Assembly (NCBI RefSeq): GCF_012927045.1
Contig: NZ_JABBFW010000006.1
Span: 1 to 64,000 of the forward strand
Source of the DNA: Azohydromonas caseinilytica
GTDB lineage: Bacteria > Pseudomonadota > Gammaproteobacteria > Burkholderiales > Burkholderiaceae_C
Reading direction: 5' to 3'
DNA: 64,000 nucleotides
Positions 18,820 to 28,177 of this stretch are shown one piece after another. The notes beneath the pieces are model-generated. The model was not told where the DNA came from, searched no databases, and saw only the letters and a program-made list of their open reading frames with translations. Both the position numbers and the translations under genes were made by a program. Within the stretch, counting starts at the first letter, position 1. Every line of letters begins with the position of its first letter.

Positions 18820-20487
18820 ATGCCCCTTCCCAAGCCGCCTGCCCGCAAAGCCGCTCAGCTCACGCCTGCCGACTTCGAGTCGCAAGCCGCTCCCAAAGGC
18901 GGCAAACGCGGCTTGAAACGGGCCGCTGCCGCGGAAGCCGAGCCGGCACTGCTGGATCTGCGCAACGACGCCGCCGAGGCCGCGGCTCCGCCCCTTGAAG
19001 TCACCCCTCCCGTGGCGGCCGCGCCCAGCGCGCAGCCCGAGTCGCCCAACACCAAGGCGGCACCGCGCCCGCGCAAGCCGCGCAGCACCGGTCCGGCCAA
19101 GCTCTTCGTGCTCGACACCAACGTGCTCATGCACGACCCGATGAGCCTGTTCCGCTTCGACGAGCACGACATCTACCTGCCGATGATCACGCTCGAGGAG
19201 CTCGACGGCCACAAGAAAGGCATGAGCGAGGTCTCGCGCAACGTGCGCCAGGTCAGCCGCGACCTCGACGCCCTGGCCGGCGGCCCCGACGCCGCCAAGC
19301 TCGACCCGGCCGAAGGCATCGCGCTGGCCAAGACCGGCCACAAGGAGGCCTTGGGCAAGCTCTTCTTCCAGACCCAGCTGCTGGAAACCCGGCTGCCCCA
19401 GGGCCTGCCCCAGGGCAAGGCCGACAACCAGATCCTGGGCGTGGTGCAGTCGTTGCGCGAACAACAGCCACAGCGCGAGGTCGTGCTGGTGTCCAAGGAC
19501 ATCAACATGCGCATCAAGGCCCGCGCGCTGGGCCTGGCCGCCGAGGACTACTTCAACGACAAGACGCTCGACGACGTCGATCTGCTCTACACCGGCGTGC
19601 TGCAGCTGCCGCCGGACTTCTGGGAGCGCCACGGCAAGACGATGGAGAGCTGGCAGCAGGGCGGGCACACCTTCTACCGCATCAGCGGCCCGCTGGTCCC
19701 TGCCCTGCTGGTGAACCAGTTCGTCTACCTGGAGACGCCCGGCGCCGCGCCGCTGTACGCGCGCGTCACCGAGATCACCGGCAAGAGCGCCGTGCTCAAG
19801 ACGCTCAAGGAGTACACGCACCAGAAGAACGCCGTGTGGGGCGTGACGGCGCGCAACCGCGAGCAGAACTTCGCGCTGAACCTGCTGATGGACCCGGAGT
19901 GCGACTTCCTCACCCTCACCGGCACGGCGGGCACCGGCAAGACGCTGATGACGCTGGCCGCGGGGCTGTCGCAGGTGCTCGATGACCGCCGCTACAGCGA
20001 GATCATCGTCACGCGCGTGACGGTGCCCGTGGGCGAGGACATCGGCTTCCTGCCCGGCACCGAGGAGGAAAAGATGGGCCCGTGGATGGGCGCGCTCGAC
20101 GACAACCTGGAGGTGCTGGCGCGCAGCGACTCCAGTGCCGGCGAGTGGGGCCGCGCCGCCACCAACGAGCTGGTGCGCAGCAAGATCCGCATCAAGAGCC
20201 TGAACTTCATGCGCGGGCGCACCTTCCTCAACAAGTACGTGATCATCGACGAGGCGCAGAACCTCACGCCCAAGCAGATGAAGACGCTCATCACGCGCGC
20301 GGGCCCGGGCACCAAGATCGTCTGCCTGGGCAACCTGGCCCAGATCGACACGCCCTACCTCACCGAGGGCAGCTCGGGCCTGACCTACGCCGTGGACCGC
20401 TTCAAGGGCTGGCCGCACTCGGGCCACGTCATGCTGGCGCGCGGCGAGCGCTCCAGGCTGGCGGACTTCGCCTCGGAAGTGCTGTAA
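18820..20487 (+). CDS. PIN domain-PhoH family ATPase
   Basis: 555-residue cytosolic protein of the long PhoH2-like class. Residues 1-85 are Ala/Pro/Lys-rich and probably disordered. A PIN ribonuclease domain follows (KLFVLDTNVLMHDP near 91, ITLEELDGHK, VLVSKDINMRIKA with the conserved acidic residues), then the PhoH P-loop ATPase with Walker A TGTAGTGKTLM and KYVIIDEAQNLTPKQMKTLITR. PIN-PhoH proteins of actinobacteria have been shown to act as RNA helicase/RNase pairs. Ribosome site AGAGGA supports the start. It is preceded by a leader terminator and followed by its own terminator. Confidence 0.95.
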   Translation: MPLPKPPARKAAQLTPADFESQAAPKGGKRGLKRAAAAEAEPALLDLRNDAAEAAAPPLEVTPPVAAAPSAQPESPNTKAAPRPRKPRSTGPAKLFVLDTNVLMHDPMSLFRFDEHDIYLPMITLEELDGHKKGMSEVSRNVRQVSRDLDALAGGPDAAKLDPAEGIALAKTGHKEALGKLFFQTQLLETRLPQGLPQGKADNQILGVVQSLREQQPQREVVLVSKDINMRIKARALGLAAEDYFNDKTLDDVDLLYTGVLQLPPDFWERHGKTMESWQQGGHTFYRISGPLVPALLVNQFVYLETPGAAPLYARVTEITGKSAVLKTLKEYTHQKNAVWGVTARNREQNFALNLLMDPECDFLTLTGTAGTGKTLMTLAAGLSQVLDDRRYSEIIVTRVTVPVGEDIGFLPGTEEEKMGPWMGALDDNLEVLARSDSSAGEWGRAATNELVRSKIRIKSLNFMRGRTFLNKYVIIDEAQNLTPKQMKTLITRAGPGTKIVCLGNLAQIDTPYLTEGSSGLTYAVDRFKGWPHSGHVMLARGERSRLADFASEVL

Positions 20488-20516
20488 GCGCCGACGGCGC
20501 TCGGCGCCAAGGCAAC

Positions 20517-20545
20517 AAGGGCTGCGCAGGCAGCCCTTTCTCTTT
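20517..20545 (+). terminator. Rho-independent terminator of phoH
   Basis: AAGGGCTGC / GCAGCCCTT stem with a 4-base loop followed by TTCTCTTTT, 30 bases after the phoH stop codon. Confidence 0.85.
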
Positions 20546-20569
20546 TCCGGCCCGCCCGGGCGCCGGCGC

Positions 20570-20575
20570 TACAGT
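20570..20575 (+). promoter_or_regulatory. -10 box close to the histidine kinase start
   Basis: TACAGT lies nine bases before the ATG of the sensor kinase, another near-leaderless arrangement after the phoH terminator. Confidence 0.4.
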
Positions 20576-20584
20576 CCGCCCCCG

Positions 20585-21970
20585 ATGAAATTGCGTCTGA
20601 AGATCCTGCTGCTGGCGATCCTGCCGCTGGTGGCGGCGCTGTGCCTGGTGGCCTGGGCCGTGGTGCACCAGGAGCACGAGCTGCTGGAGCGCGAGCGCAC
20701 CGCGGTGCAGCGCGCGTACATGGAGGCGCGCCGCGGCGAGCTGCAGCACTACGTGGAGCTGGCAGTGAGCAACGTGCGCCCGCTGTACGAACGCTCCGCC
20801 AAGCTGGACGAGGCCGGGCGCCGGGCCGCCGCCGAGCAGGCGCTGCAGTTGATCGCTCAACTCGACTACGGCACCGACGGCTACTTCTTCGTCTACGACC
20901 TGCAGGGTCGCGTGCTGATGCACTCGCGCCAGCCCGAACTGGTCGGGCAGAACCTGTGGGCGCTGCGCGACCCCAAGGGCGAGCCCACCATCCAGCGCCT
21001 CATCGCGCAGGCCAAGGCCGGCGGCGGCTATGTCGAGTACCTGTGGCGCCAGCCCTCCAGCGCGCGCATGGCGCCCAAGCTGGGCTACGTCGTGGCGCTG
21101 CCGCAATGGGACTGGATGCTCGGCACCGGGCTCTACCTGGACGACATCCAGGCGGCACTTACCCAGCTCGAAGGCGAGGCGCGCGCCAACGTCGCGCGCA
21201 CGCTGTGGCTCATCGGCGGCATCGCGCTGACGGCGCTGCTGCTCATCAGCGCCAGCGGCCTGGCCCTCAACCTCAGCGAGCAGCGCGCGGCCGAGCACAA
21301 GCTGCGCGCGCTGGCGCACCAGGTGGTGCGGCTGCAGGAGCAGGAGCGCGCGCACCTGGCGCGCGAGCTGCACGACGGCCTGAGCCAGCACCTGGTGTCG
21401 ATCAAGCTGCTGGTGGAGTCCGCCCAGCGCGACGCCCGGCCCGAGCTGCTGCAGCAGGCCGCGCAGCGCCTGGGCGACAGCCTCAACGAGGTGCGGCGCA
21501 TCTCGCACAGCCTGCGCCCGGCCCTGCTGGACACGCTGGGCCTGCCGGCGGCGCTGGCGCACCTGGCGCAGGAGTTTTCCGAGAGCGGCGCGGTGCAGGC
21601 CGGCGCCTCGGTCGAGGGCACGCCGCGCGCGCTGCCCGAGGTCGTCAACACCGTGCTGTTCCGCGTGGCGCAGGAGGCGCTGACCAACGTCGCCAAGCAC
21701 GCCGGCGCGGCCCATGTGGCGCTGACGCTGGAGTTCGCGCCCGAGGGCGGCGTGGCCATGCGCGTGCTCGATGACGGCCGCGGCTTCGACGCCGAGGCGG
21801 CGCAGGAGCAGCCGGGCCCGGGCATCGGCCTGCGCAACATGCGCGAACGGCTGACCTCCATCGGCGGCCGGCTGGAGTTGCAGAGCCGCCCGGGCCATGG
21901 CACGCAGGTCGAGGCCGTGATCGACGCGGCGCGGCTGGCGCAGCTCGCACGCGACAATCCCGCGCCATGA
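20585..21970 (+). CDS. Cache-domain sensor histidine kinase (NarX/DegS-type HisKA_3)
   Basis: Inner-membrane sensor of 461 residues. A membrane helix (about 6-28) and a second one (about 205-229) enclose a periplasmic single-Cache domain of the sort that binds small organic acids (YGTDGYFFVYDLQGRVLMHS, DWMLGTGLYLDDI). The cytosolic part has the HisKA_3 phospho-site at His263 (ARELHDGLSQHL) and the ATPase motifs NVAKHA and GPGIGLRNMRERL. The gene overlaps the response regulator by four bases. The two are followed by the pyruvate/peptide permease gene cstA, so pyruvate or a related acid is a reasonable ligand guess. This is inference from neighbours. Confidence 0.93.
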   Translation: MKLRLKILLLAILPLVAALCLVAWAVVHQEHELLERERTAVQRAYMEARRGELQHYVELAVSNVRPLYERSAKLDEAGRRAAAEQALQLIAQLDYGTDGYFFVYDLQGRVLMHSRQPELVGQNLWALRDPKGEPTIQRLIAQAKAGGGYVEYLWRQPSSARMAPKLGYVVALPQWDWMLGTGLYLDDIQAALTQLEGEARANVARTLWLIGGIALTALLLISASGLALNLSEQRAAEHKLRALAHQVVRLQEQERAHLARELHDGLSQHLVSIKLLVESAQRDARPELLQQAAQRLGDSLNEVRRISHSLRPALLDTLGLPAALAHLAQEFSESGAVQAGASVEGTPRALPEVVNTVLFRVAQEALTNVAKHAGAAHVALTLEFAPEGGVAMRVLDDGRGFDAEAAQEQPGPGIGLRNMRERLTSIGGRLELQSRPGHGTQVEAVIDAARLAQLARDNPAP

Positions 21971-22608
21971 GCCTGCCTCCCGCGAAGCCGCTGCGCATCC
22001 TGCTCGTCGATGACCACCCGCTGGTGCGCGAAGGCCTGCGCGCGCGGCTGCAGGCCGAGGGCGGCTACGCGGTCACGGCCGAGGCCGGCGCGGCCGGGTC
22101 GGCGCTGCAGGCGCTGCTGCGCGAGCGGCCCGACCTGGTGCTGATGGACGTGGGCCTCAAGGGCAGCGACAGCAACGGCATCGAGCTGGCGGCCCGGATG
22201 ATCGAGCGCTGCCCCGGACTGCACGTGCTGATGTTCAGCATGTACGACAACCCCGAGTACGTGCAGCGTGCACTCCAGGCCGGCGCGCGCGGCTACGTGC
22301 TCAAGGACGCCTCGGCCGACGAGCTGCTGGCCGCCATCGAGGCGGTGCGCGCCGGCGGCACCTTCCTGAGCCCTGGCGTGACGCAGCGCCTGTTCCGGGC
22401 CCAGGCACCAAAGCCCATCCTCACGCCGCGCGAGAGCGAAATCCTCAGCGCGCTGGCCCGCGGCGAAAGCAGCAAGCAGATCGCGCGCGCGCTGGACCTG
22501 TCGGTGCGCACGGTCGAGAGCCACCGCCAGAACATCAAGCGCAAGCTGGCGCTGGACACCCCCGCCGATCTCATGCGCTACGCGCTGGAGCACGCCCGCA
22601 ATCCCTGA
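21967..22608 (+). CDS. NarL/FixJ-family response regulator
   Basis: 213-residue DNA-binding regulator paired with the overlapping kinase gene. The receiver domain has the acidic pair DD at 15-16, phospho-acceptor Asp61 (LVLMDVGLKG) and a late Lys in YVLKDAS. The C-terminal LuxR-type helix-turn-helix (LTPRESEILSALARGESSKQIA, VRTVESHRQNIKRKL) binds DNA. A near-perfect inverted repeat sits just past its stop codon, before cstA, and is the most likely target. Confidence 0.95.
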   Translation: MSLPPAKPLRILLVDDHPLVREGLRARLQAEGGYAVTAEAGAAGSALQALLRERPDLVLMDVGLKGSDSNGIELAARMIERCPGLHVLMFSMYDNPEYVQRALQAGARGYVLKDASADELLAAIEAVRAGGTFLSPGVTQRLFRAQAPKPILTPRESEILSALARGESSKQIARALDLSVRTVESHRQNIKRKLALDTPADLMRYALEHARNP

Positions 22609-22611
22609 AAT

Positions 22612-22629
22612 CTAGGGGTTGACCCTTAG
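22612..22629 (+). promoter_or_regulatory. Candidate operator upstream of cstA
   Basis: CTAGGGGT-TG-ACCCTTAG is an inverted repeat with one mismatch, placed 136 bases before cstA and just after the response-regulator stop. Size and symmetry suit a dimeric NarL-type regulator. The rest of the gap to cstA shows no gene. Confidence 0.45.
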
Positions 22630-22764
22630 GTGGCGCCACGCAGGCGGCACCGGGGACGGGACGGATGCGACGGGGGGCGCCGATGCGGACCATGACGCCC
22701 CTGTCCATCACCACCCGCGCTGGGCGCCTGAGCCCTGCCCGGCGCGCTCCGGAGGAGCCCCCTC

Positions 22765-24843
22765 ATGTCCCTCATCCGTCGCCACCTCGCCTGGGCGGGC
22801 GTGGCTTTGCTAGGCGCGTTTGCGCTGGCCACCGTGGCCCTGTCGCGCGGCGAGGCCGTCAGCGCGCTGTGGGTCGTCGTCGCGGCCGTGTGCGTGTACC
22901 TGATCGGCTACCGCTACTACAGCCTGTTCCTCGCGCAACGGGTGCTGGGGCTGGACGCCACACGCCAGACCCCGGCCTGGAAGTACAACGACGGCCTGGA
23001 TTTCGTGCCCACCAACAAGCACGTGCTCTACGGCCACCACTTCGCCGCCATCGCGGGCGCGGGCCCGCTGGTGGGGCCGGTGCTGGCGGCACAGATGGGC
23101 TACCTGCCCGGGCTGCTGTGGATACTGGCCGGCGTGGTCTTCGCCGGCGCGGTGCAGGACTTCATCGTGCTGTTCATCTCCACGCGCCGCGACGGCCGCT
23201 CGCTGGGCGACCTGGTCAAGCAGGAGATGGGCACGGTGCCGGGGCTGATCGCCCTGTTCGGCGCCTTCATGATCATGATCATCATCCTGGCGGTGCTGGC
23301 GCTGATCGTGGTGAAGGCGCTGGCCGAGTCGCCCTGGGGCACCTTCACGGTGGCGGCGACGATCCCGGTGGCGCTGTTCATGGGCGTGTACCTGCGCTTC
23401 ATCCGACCCGGGCGCATCGGCGAGGTCTCCGTCATCGGCTTCGTGCTGCTGATGGGCGCCATCCTGGGCGGCCAGTGGGTGCACGAGAGCCCCACCCTGG
23501 CGCCGCTGTTCACCTTCGACGGCAAGGCGCTGACCTGGATGCTCATCGGCTACGGCTTCGTGGCCGCGTCCATCCCGGTGTGGCTGCTGCTGGCGCCGCG
23601 CGACTACCTCTCCACGTTCCTCAAGATCGGCACCATCGTGGCGCTGGCCGTGGGCATCCTGATCGTGGCGCCCACGCTGCAGATGCCCAAGTTCACGCAG
23701 TTCGCCGCCGGCAACGGCCCGGTGTGGGCGGGCAACCTGTTCCCCTTCCTGTTCATCACCATTGCCTGCGGCGCCGTCTCCGGCTTCCACTCGCTGATCT
23801 CCTCGGGCACCACGCCCAAGATGCTGGAGAACGAGACGCACGCGCGCTACATCGGCTACGGCGGCATGCTGGCCGAGAGCTTCGTGGCGGTGATGGCGCT
23901 GGTGGCGGCCTCGTGCATCGAGCCGGGCGTGTACTTCGCGATGAACAGCCCGGCCGCGCTGGTGGGCAAGACGCCCGAGGCGGTGGCAGCCACGCTGTCC
24001 ACCTGGGGCTTCGTGATCACGCCGGAGATGCTGGTGCAGACCGCCAAGGACGTGGGCGAGAACACCATCCTGGCGCGCGCCGGCGGCGCGCCCACGCTGG
24101 CCGTGGGCATGGCGCACATCCTGCACCAGGTCATCGGCGGCAAGGCCATGATGGCCTTCTGGTACCACTTCGCCATCCTGTTCGAGGCGCTGTTCATCCT
24201 CACCGCGGTGGACGCCGGCACGCGCGCCGGCCGCTTCATGCTGCAGGACCTGCTGGGCAGCTTCGTGCCCGCGCTCAAGCGCACCGAGTCGCTGCCGGCC
24301 AACCTGCTGGCCACGGGCCTGTGCGTGGCGACCTGGGGCTACTTCCTGTACCAGGGCGTGGTCGATCCGCTGGGCGGCATCAACACGCTGTGGCCGCTGT
24401 TCGGCATCGCCAACCAGATGCTGGCCGCGGTGGCGCTGCTGCTGGGCACGGTGGTGCTGTTCAGGATGAAGAAGGACCGCTATGCCTGGGTGACGATCCT
24501 GCCGACGATCTGGCTGCTGCTGTGCACGCTCACGGCGGGCTGGCAGAAGATCTTCTCGGAGGACGTGCGCGTGGGCTTCCTGTCGCATGCCCGCAAGTAC
24601 GCCGACGCGCTGGCCCAGGGCCAGGTGCTGGCCCCGGCCAAGACCCCGGAGGCGATGGAGCGCGTGATCTTCAACGACCGGCTCGATGCCGCGCTGTGCG
24701 CGCTGTTCATGTTCGTGGTGGTGAGCATCCTCGTGTACGCGGTGCGCTCGGTGCTGGCCGCCCGCGCCAGCCGCCAGCCCACGGCGCGCGAGATGCCCTA
24801 CGAGCGCCTGAGCGCCGACGCCAAGGCGGCGGCCCATGCCTGA
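22765..24843 (+). CDS. cstA: CstA-family pyruvate/peptide transporter
   Basis: Polytopic inner-membrane permease of 692 residues; relatives CstA and BtsT of E. coli import pyruvate (CstA was first linked to peptides). Family signatures: IGYRYYSLFLAQRVLGLD, TPAWKYNDGLDFVPTNKHV near 70, HHFAAIAGAGPLVGPVLAAQMGYLPG, SGFHSLISSGTTPKML and LGGINTLWPLFGIANQMLAA. About 16 hydrophobic segments are visible. A ribosome site (GGAGGAG) lies just before ATG. Its stop overlaps the small YbdD-like gene, and it follows a two-component system that probably controls it. Confidence 0.95.
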   Translation: MSLIRRHLAWAGVALLGAFALATVALSRGEAVSALWVVVAAVCVYLIGYRYYSLFLAQRVLGLDATRQTPAWKYNDGLDFVPTNKHVLYGHHFAAIAGAGPLVGPVLAAQMGYLPGLLWILAGVVFAGAVQDFIVLFISTRRDGRSLGDLVKQEMGTVPGLIALFGAFMIMIIILAVLALIVVKALAESPWGTFTVAATIPVALFMGVYLRFIRPGRIGEVSVIGFVLLMGAILGGQWVHESPTLAPLFTFDGKALTWMLIGYGFVAASIPVWLLLAPRDYLSTFLKIGTIVALAVGILIVAPTLQMPKFTQFAAGNGPVWAGNLFPFLFITIACGAVSGFHSLISSGTTPKMLENETHARYIGYGGMLAESFVAVMALVAASCIEPGVYFAMNSPAALVGKTPEAVAATLSTWGFVITPEMLVQTAKDVGENTILARAGGAPTLAVGMAHILHQVIGGKAMMAFWYHFAILFEALFILTAVDAGTRAGRFMLQDLLGSFVPALKRTESLPANLLATGLCVATWGYFLYQGVVDPLGGINTLWPLFGIANQMLAAVALLLGTVVLFRMKKDRYAWVTILPTIWLLLCTLTAGWQKIFSEDVRVGFLSHARKYADALAQGQVLAPAKTPEAMERVIFNDRLDAALCALFMFVVVSILVYAVRSVLAARASRQPTAREMPYERLSADAKAAAHA

Positions 24844-25054
24844 GGCCAAGGCCTCGCAAGGCCTGGCCCGGCTGGGCCAGGCCGGCCGCTACTTCGCGCA
24901 GGGCCTGCGCCTGATGGTGGGCCTGCCCGACTACGGCGGCTACCTAGAGCACATGCAGCGCACCCACCCCGACCAGGAGCCGATGAGCTACGAGGCCTTC
25001 TTCAGGGAGCGGCAGCAGGCGCGGTATGGGGGGCGGGCGGGGAAGTGCTGCTGA
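24836..25054 (+). CDS. YbdD/YjiX-family small protein (DUF466)
   Basis: 72-residue protein; the family is always found next to CstA-type permeases and is needed for, or modulates, their transport activity in E. coli. Motifs: GLPDYGGYLEHMQRTHPDQEPMSYEAFFRERQ and the C-terminal Cys-Cys (GRAGKCC) seen in many members. It overlaps the end of cstA by eight bases, so translation is coupled. Confidence 0.93.
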   Translation: MPEAKASQGLARLGQAGRYFAQGLRLMVGLPDYGGYLEHMQRTHPDQEPMSYEAFFRERQQARYGGRAGKCC

Positions 25055-25084
25055 GCACGCGCGTTGCCCCTGCAACCACTGACG

Positions 25085-25112
25085 AAAAAAGGGCCGCTTT
25101 CGCGGCCCTTTC
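25085..25112. terminator. Bidirectional terminator between ybdD and prpE
   Basis: Stem GGGCCGC / GCGGCCC with loop TTTC. On the minus strand it is followed by six T (prpE side); on the plus strand by TTTCCCC. It separates the convergent cstA-ybdD and acuI-prpE units. Confidence 0.85.
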
Positions 25113-25133
25113 CCCTCCTCGCAACGTCCTTGA

Positions 25134-27047
25134 TTACTTCACCGTCACCAGGTCGCTGATCTGCTTGAGCGCGGCCGGGTCTTCCATGGTGGTCAGGTCG
25201 CCCGGGTCGCGCTGCTCGCACACGGCCTGGATGGCGCGGCGCAGCAGCTTGCCCGAGCGCGTCTTGGGCAGCACCGAGACGAAGCGCACGCGCGCCGGAC
25301 GGGCCACGGCGCCGAGCTGGGCGTCCACCGTCTTCATGATCTCGCCCTCGATCTGCGCCAGGCGCGCCTCGTCGCCCAGCGCCGAGGCGTCGCGCAGCAC
25401 CGCGAAGGCCATGGCGACCTGGCCCTTGAGCTGGTCAGCCACGCCCACCACCGCCACCTCGGCCACGGCCGCGTGGCTGCAGATGCTCTCCTCGATCTCG
25501 CGCGTGCCCAGGCGGTGGCCGGCGACGTTGATCACGTCATCGGTGCGGCCCAGGATGAAGTAGTAGCCGTCCTTGTCGCGGATGCCCCAGTCGAAGGTGC
25601 TGTACAGCCAGCGCTCGGGTTGGCCGTCCAGCGCCGGCACCTTCTGCCAGTAAGTCTTGACGAAGCGGTCGTCGTCGCCCCACACCGTCTGCAGGCAGCC
25701 CGGGGGCAGCGGGCCCTGCACCACCACCACGCCCTTCTGGTCGGGCCCATCGAGCTCCTCGCCGGTCTGCTGGTCGATGAGCTTGACGTCGTAGCCGTAG
25801 GTCGGCACGCCGGGGCTGCCGAACTTGCTGGGCTGCTTCTCCACGCCGTTGGCGATCGACAGGATCGGCCAGCCGGTCTCGGTCTGCCAGTAGTTGTCGA
25901 TGATCGGGCAGCCCAGGCCGTCGCTGATCCAGCGCGCGGTGGGCTCGTCCAGCGGCTCGCCGGCCAGGAACAGCGCCTTCAGCGAGGACAGGTCGTACTT
26001 CTTGAGCAGCGCCGGGTCGTGCTTCTTGAGCACGCGGATGGCCGTGGGGGCGCTGAACATCACCGTGGCCTTGTACTTCTCGACCAGGCTCCACCAGATG
26101 CCGGCGTCGGGCACCGTGGGCAGGCCCTCGTACAGCACGGTGGCCATGCCGCCGATCAGCGGGCCGTACACGATGTAGCTGTGGCCCACCACCCAGCCGA
26201 TGTCGCTGGTGCACAGGAAGGTCTCGCCCGGGTCGCCCTGGAAGATGTGCTTCAGGCTCGCGGCCAGCGCCACGGTGTAGCCGCCGGTGTCGCGCTGCAC
26301 GCCCTTGGGCTTGCCGGTGGTGCCGCTGGTGTAGAGCGTGTAGCTCGGGTGCGTGGCATCGACCCAGGTGACGGGCACCTCGGCGTCGATGAACTGCTCG
26401 CGCAGCGACGCGTAGTCCACGTCACGGCCCTCGGTGCGCTCCATCGGCGCCAGGCCACGGTCCACCAGCAGCACCTTGGCCGGCTTGTGGCTGGCCAGGC
26501 GCAGCGCCTCGTCCAGCAGCGGCTTGTACGGGATGACCTTGCCGCCGCGCGAGCCGGCGTCGGCGCTGACCACCACCACCGGCGCGGCATCGTCGATGCG
26601 GCTGGCCAGGCTGTGGCTGGCGAAGCCGCCGAACACCACCGAGTGGATCGCGCCCAGCCGCACGCAGGCCAGCATCGCGAACACCGCCTCCGGGATCATC
26701 GGCATGTACAGCAGCACGCGGTCGCCCTTCTTGACGCCCTGCGCCTGCAGCACCGCCGCCATGCGCTGCACCTCGGCATGCAGCTCGCGGAAGCTGTAGG
26801 CACGCTCCTGGTCCACCTCGGTGGAGACCCAGATCAGCGCGTTCTGGTCGGCGCGGTCCTTGAGGTGGCGGTCCACCGCGTTGTGGCACAGGTTCGTCTC
26901 GCCGCCCGGGAACCAGCGCACGAAGGGCGCGCGGCTGTAGTCGCAAACCTGCTCGAAGGGCTTGTGCCATTCGATCAACTGCGCCTGCTCGGCCCAGAAG
27001 TCCTCGCGCTGCTCGACCGAGCGCTTGTGAAAGTCCGCGTAGCTCAT
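25134..27047 (-). CDS. prpE: Propionyl-CoA synthetase (propionate-CoA ligase)
   Basis: 637-residue AMP-forming acyl-CoA synthetase. The adenylate-forming motifs are TLYTSGTTGKPKGVQRD, DNYWQTETGWPI and GRTDDVINVAGHRL, with the catalytic and acetylatable lysine in KTRSGKLLRR near the C-terminus. The PrpE-type N-terminus MSYADFHKRSVEQREDFW separates it from acetyl-CoA synthetase. It activates propionate, and some PrpE enzymes also accept acrylate. Ribosome site AGGAG lies before ATG. acuI is 85 bases upstream on the same strand, which suggests a propionate/acrylate module. Confidence 0.96.
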   Translation of the reverse strand: MSYADFHKRSVEQREDFWAEQAQLIEWHKPFEQVCDYSRAPFVRWFPGGETNLCHNAVDRHLKDRADQNALIWVSTEVDQERAYSFRELHAEVQRMAAVLQAQGVKKGDRVLLYMPMIPEAVFAMLACVRLGAIHSVVFGGFASHSLASRIDDAAPVVVVSADAGSRGGKVIPYKPLLDEALRLASHKPAKVLLVDRGLAPMERTEGRDVDYASLREQFIDAEVPVTWVDATHPSYTLYTSGTTGKPKGVQRDTGGYTVALAASLKHIFQGDPGETFLCTSDIGWVVGHSYIVYGPLIGGMATVLYEGLPTVPDAGIWWSLVEKYKATVMFSAPTAIRVLKKHDPALLKKYDLSSLKALFLAGEPLDEPTARWISDGLGCPIIDNYWQTETGWPILSIANGVEKQPSKFGSPGVPTYGYDVKLIDQQTGEELDGPDQKGVVVVQGPLPPGCLQTVWGDDDRFVKTYWQKVPALDGQPERWLYSTFDWGIRDKDGYYFILGRTDDVINVAGHRLGTREIEESICSHAAVAEVAVVGVADQLKGQVAMAFAVLRDASALGDEARLAQIEGEIMKTVDAQLGAVARPARVRFVSVLPKTRSGKLLRRAIQAVCEQRDPGDLTTMEDPAALKQISDLVTVK

Positions 27048-27132
27048 AGTGGGGCTCCTGCTTGGATGCGAAATAATGAATTCAAAATTTGGTATGACGA
27101 CAGTGTCCGGGCACCGCGTCCTGCTTAGGGGG

Positions 27133-28113
27133 TCAGGCGTCGATGCGCACCACGATGCGGCCGCGCACCCTGCCCTCCATCAGGGCCCGGGCGCCCTCCT
27201 GCGCCTGAGCCAGGGAAATTTCCTGCGTGAGCCGGTCCAGCAGCGTGGTGTCCAGGGCCTCGAAGATGCGCTGCCAGGCCGCCTCGCGCAGCGGGCGCGC
27301 CGGCCAGACGCTGTTGATGCCGGCCAGCGTCACGTTGCGCAGGATGAAGGGCATCACGGTGCCGGGCAGGTCGCCGCCCTGGGCCAGGCCACAGGCTGCC
27401 ACGACGCCGTCGCGCTTCGTCTGCGCCAGCGCATTGACCAGCGTGTGGCTGCCCAGCGCGTCCACCACGCCGTCCCAGCGCTCCTTCTGCAGCGGCCGGC
27501 CCGGCGCGGCCAGCGTGGCGCGGTCCAGGATGTCAGCGGCCCCCAGCTCGCGCAGGTAGTCGGCTTCGGCCGGCTTGCCGGTGAGCGCCGTCACGCGGTG
27601 CCCGGCGCGCGCCAGCAGCGCCACGGCGATGCTGCCCACGCCGCCGGTGGCGCCGGTCACCAGCACCTCGCCGCCCGGCGGCAGGCCGTACCGCTCCAGC
27701 GCCAGCACCGCCAGCGCGGCGGTGAAGCCGGCCGTGCCCACGGCCATGGCATGGCGGGCGCTGAAGCCATCGGGCAGCTTGACCATACCGTCCGGCGGCA
27801 GCACCGCCTGCTGCGCCAGGCAGCCCCAGCGCAGCTCGCCCACATCGGCGCCGGTGCTGACCACGCGGTCGCCGGGTTTCCAGTCCGGATGGCGGCTGAT
27901 CAGCACCGTGCCGGCGCCGTCGATGCCCGGGACCATCGGGAAGCTGCGCACCACGGGCGCGCGGTCGGTGATGGCCAAGCCGTCCTTGAAGTTCAGCGTC
28001 GAGTACTCGATGCGCACCAGCACCTCGCCCTCGCCCGGCTCCAGCGGCGGCAACTCGCGCAGTGCCGCGCTGAAACCGCCAGCGTCTTTGTGCAGGTACA
28101 GGGCTTGGAACAT
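27133..28113 (-). CDS. acuI: Acryloyl-CoA reductase AcuI (YhdH-type quinone oxidoreductase family)
   Basis: 326-residue MDR-superfamily NADPH-dependent reductase that turns toxic acryloyl-CoA into propionyl-CoA. AcuI/YhdH hallmarks: DGLAITDRAPVVRSFPMVPGIDGAGTV in pieces at 41-68, AMAVGTAGFTAALAVLALE, the NADPH loop VTGATGGVGSIAVALLA, and the C-terminal LLDRLTQEISLAQAQEGA. There are no zinc ligands, as expected. The frame opens 29 codons earlier, but MFQALYLHKD is the family start and has ribosome site GGAGA. prpE lies directly downstream. Confidence 0.93.
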   Translation of the reverse strand: MFQALYLHKDAGGFSAALRELPPLEPGEGEVLVRIEYSTLNFKDGLAITDRAPVVRSFPMVPGIDGAGTVLISRHPDWKPGDRVVSTGADVGELRWGCLAQQAVLPPDGMVKLPDGFSARHAMAVGTAGFTAALAVLALERYGLPPGGEVLVTGATGGVGSIAVALLARAGHRVTALTGKPAEADYLRELGAADILDRATLAAPGRPLQKERWDGVVDALGSHTLVNALAQTKRDGVVAACGLAQGGDLPGTVMPFILRNVTLAGINSVWPARPLREAAWQRIFEALDTTLLDRLTQEISLAQAQEGARALMEGRVRGRIVVRIDA

Positions 28114-28177
28114 CGGGCTTGTCTCCTTGCTGCGCGAGCGGCCGGCGGGGCGGCGCCTGCTTTTTGAGGGGTGAATT

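Noticed and set aside
18653-18916. 87-codon open frame overlapping the phoH start
   Set aside because: It runs through the terminator hairpin, lacks a ribosome site, and has no recognisable sequence; the same bases are better explained as phoH leader.
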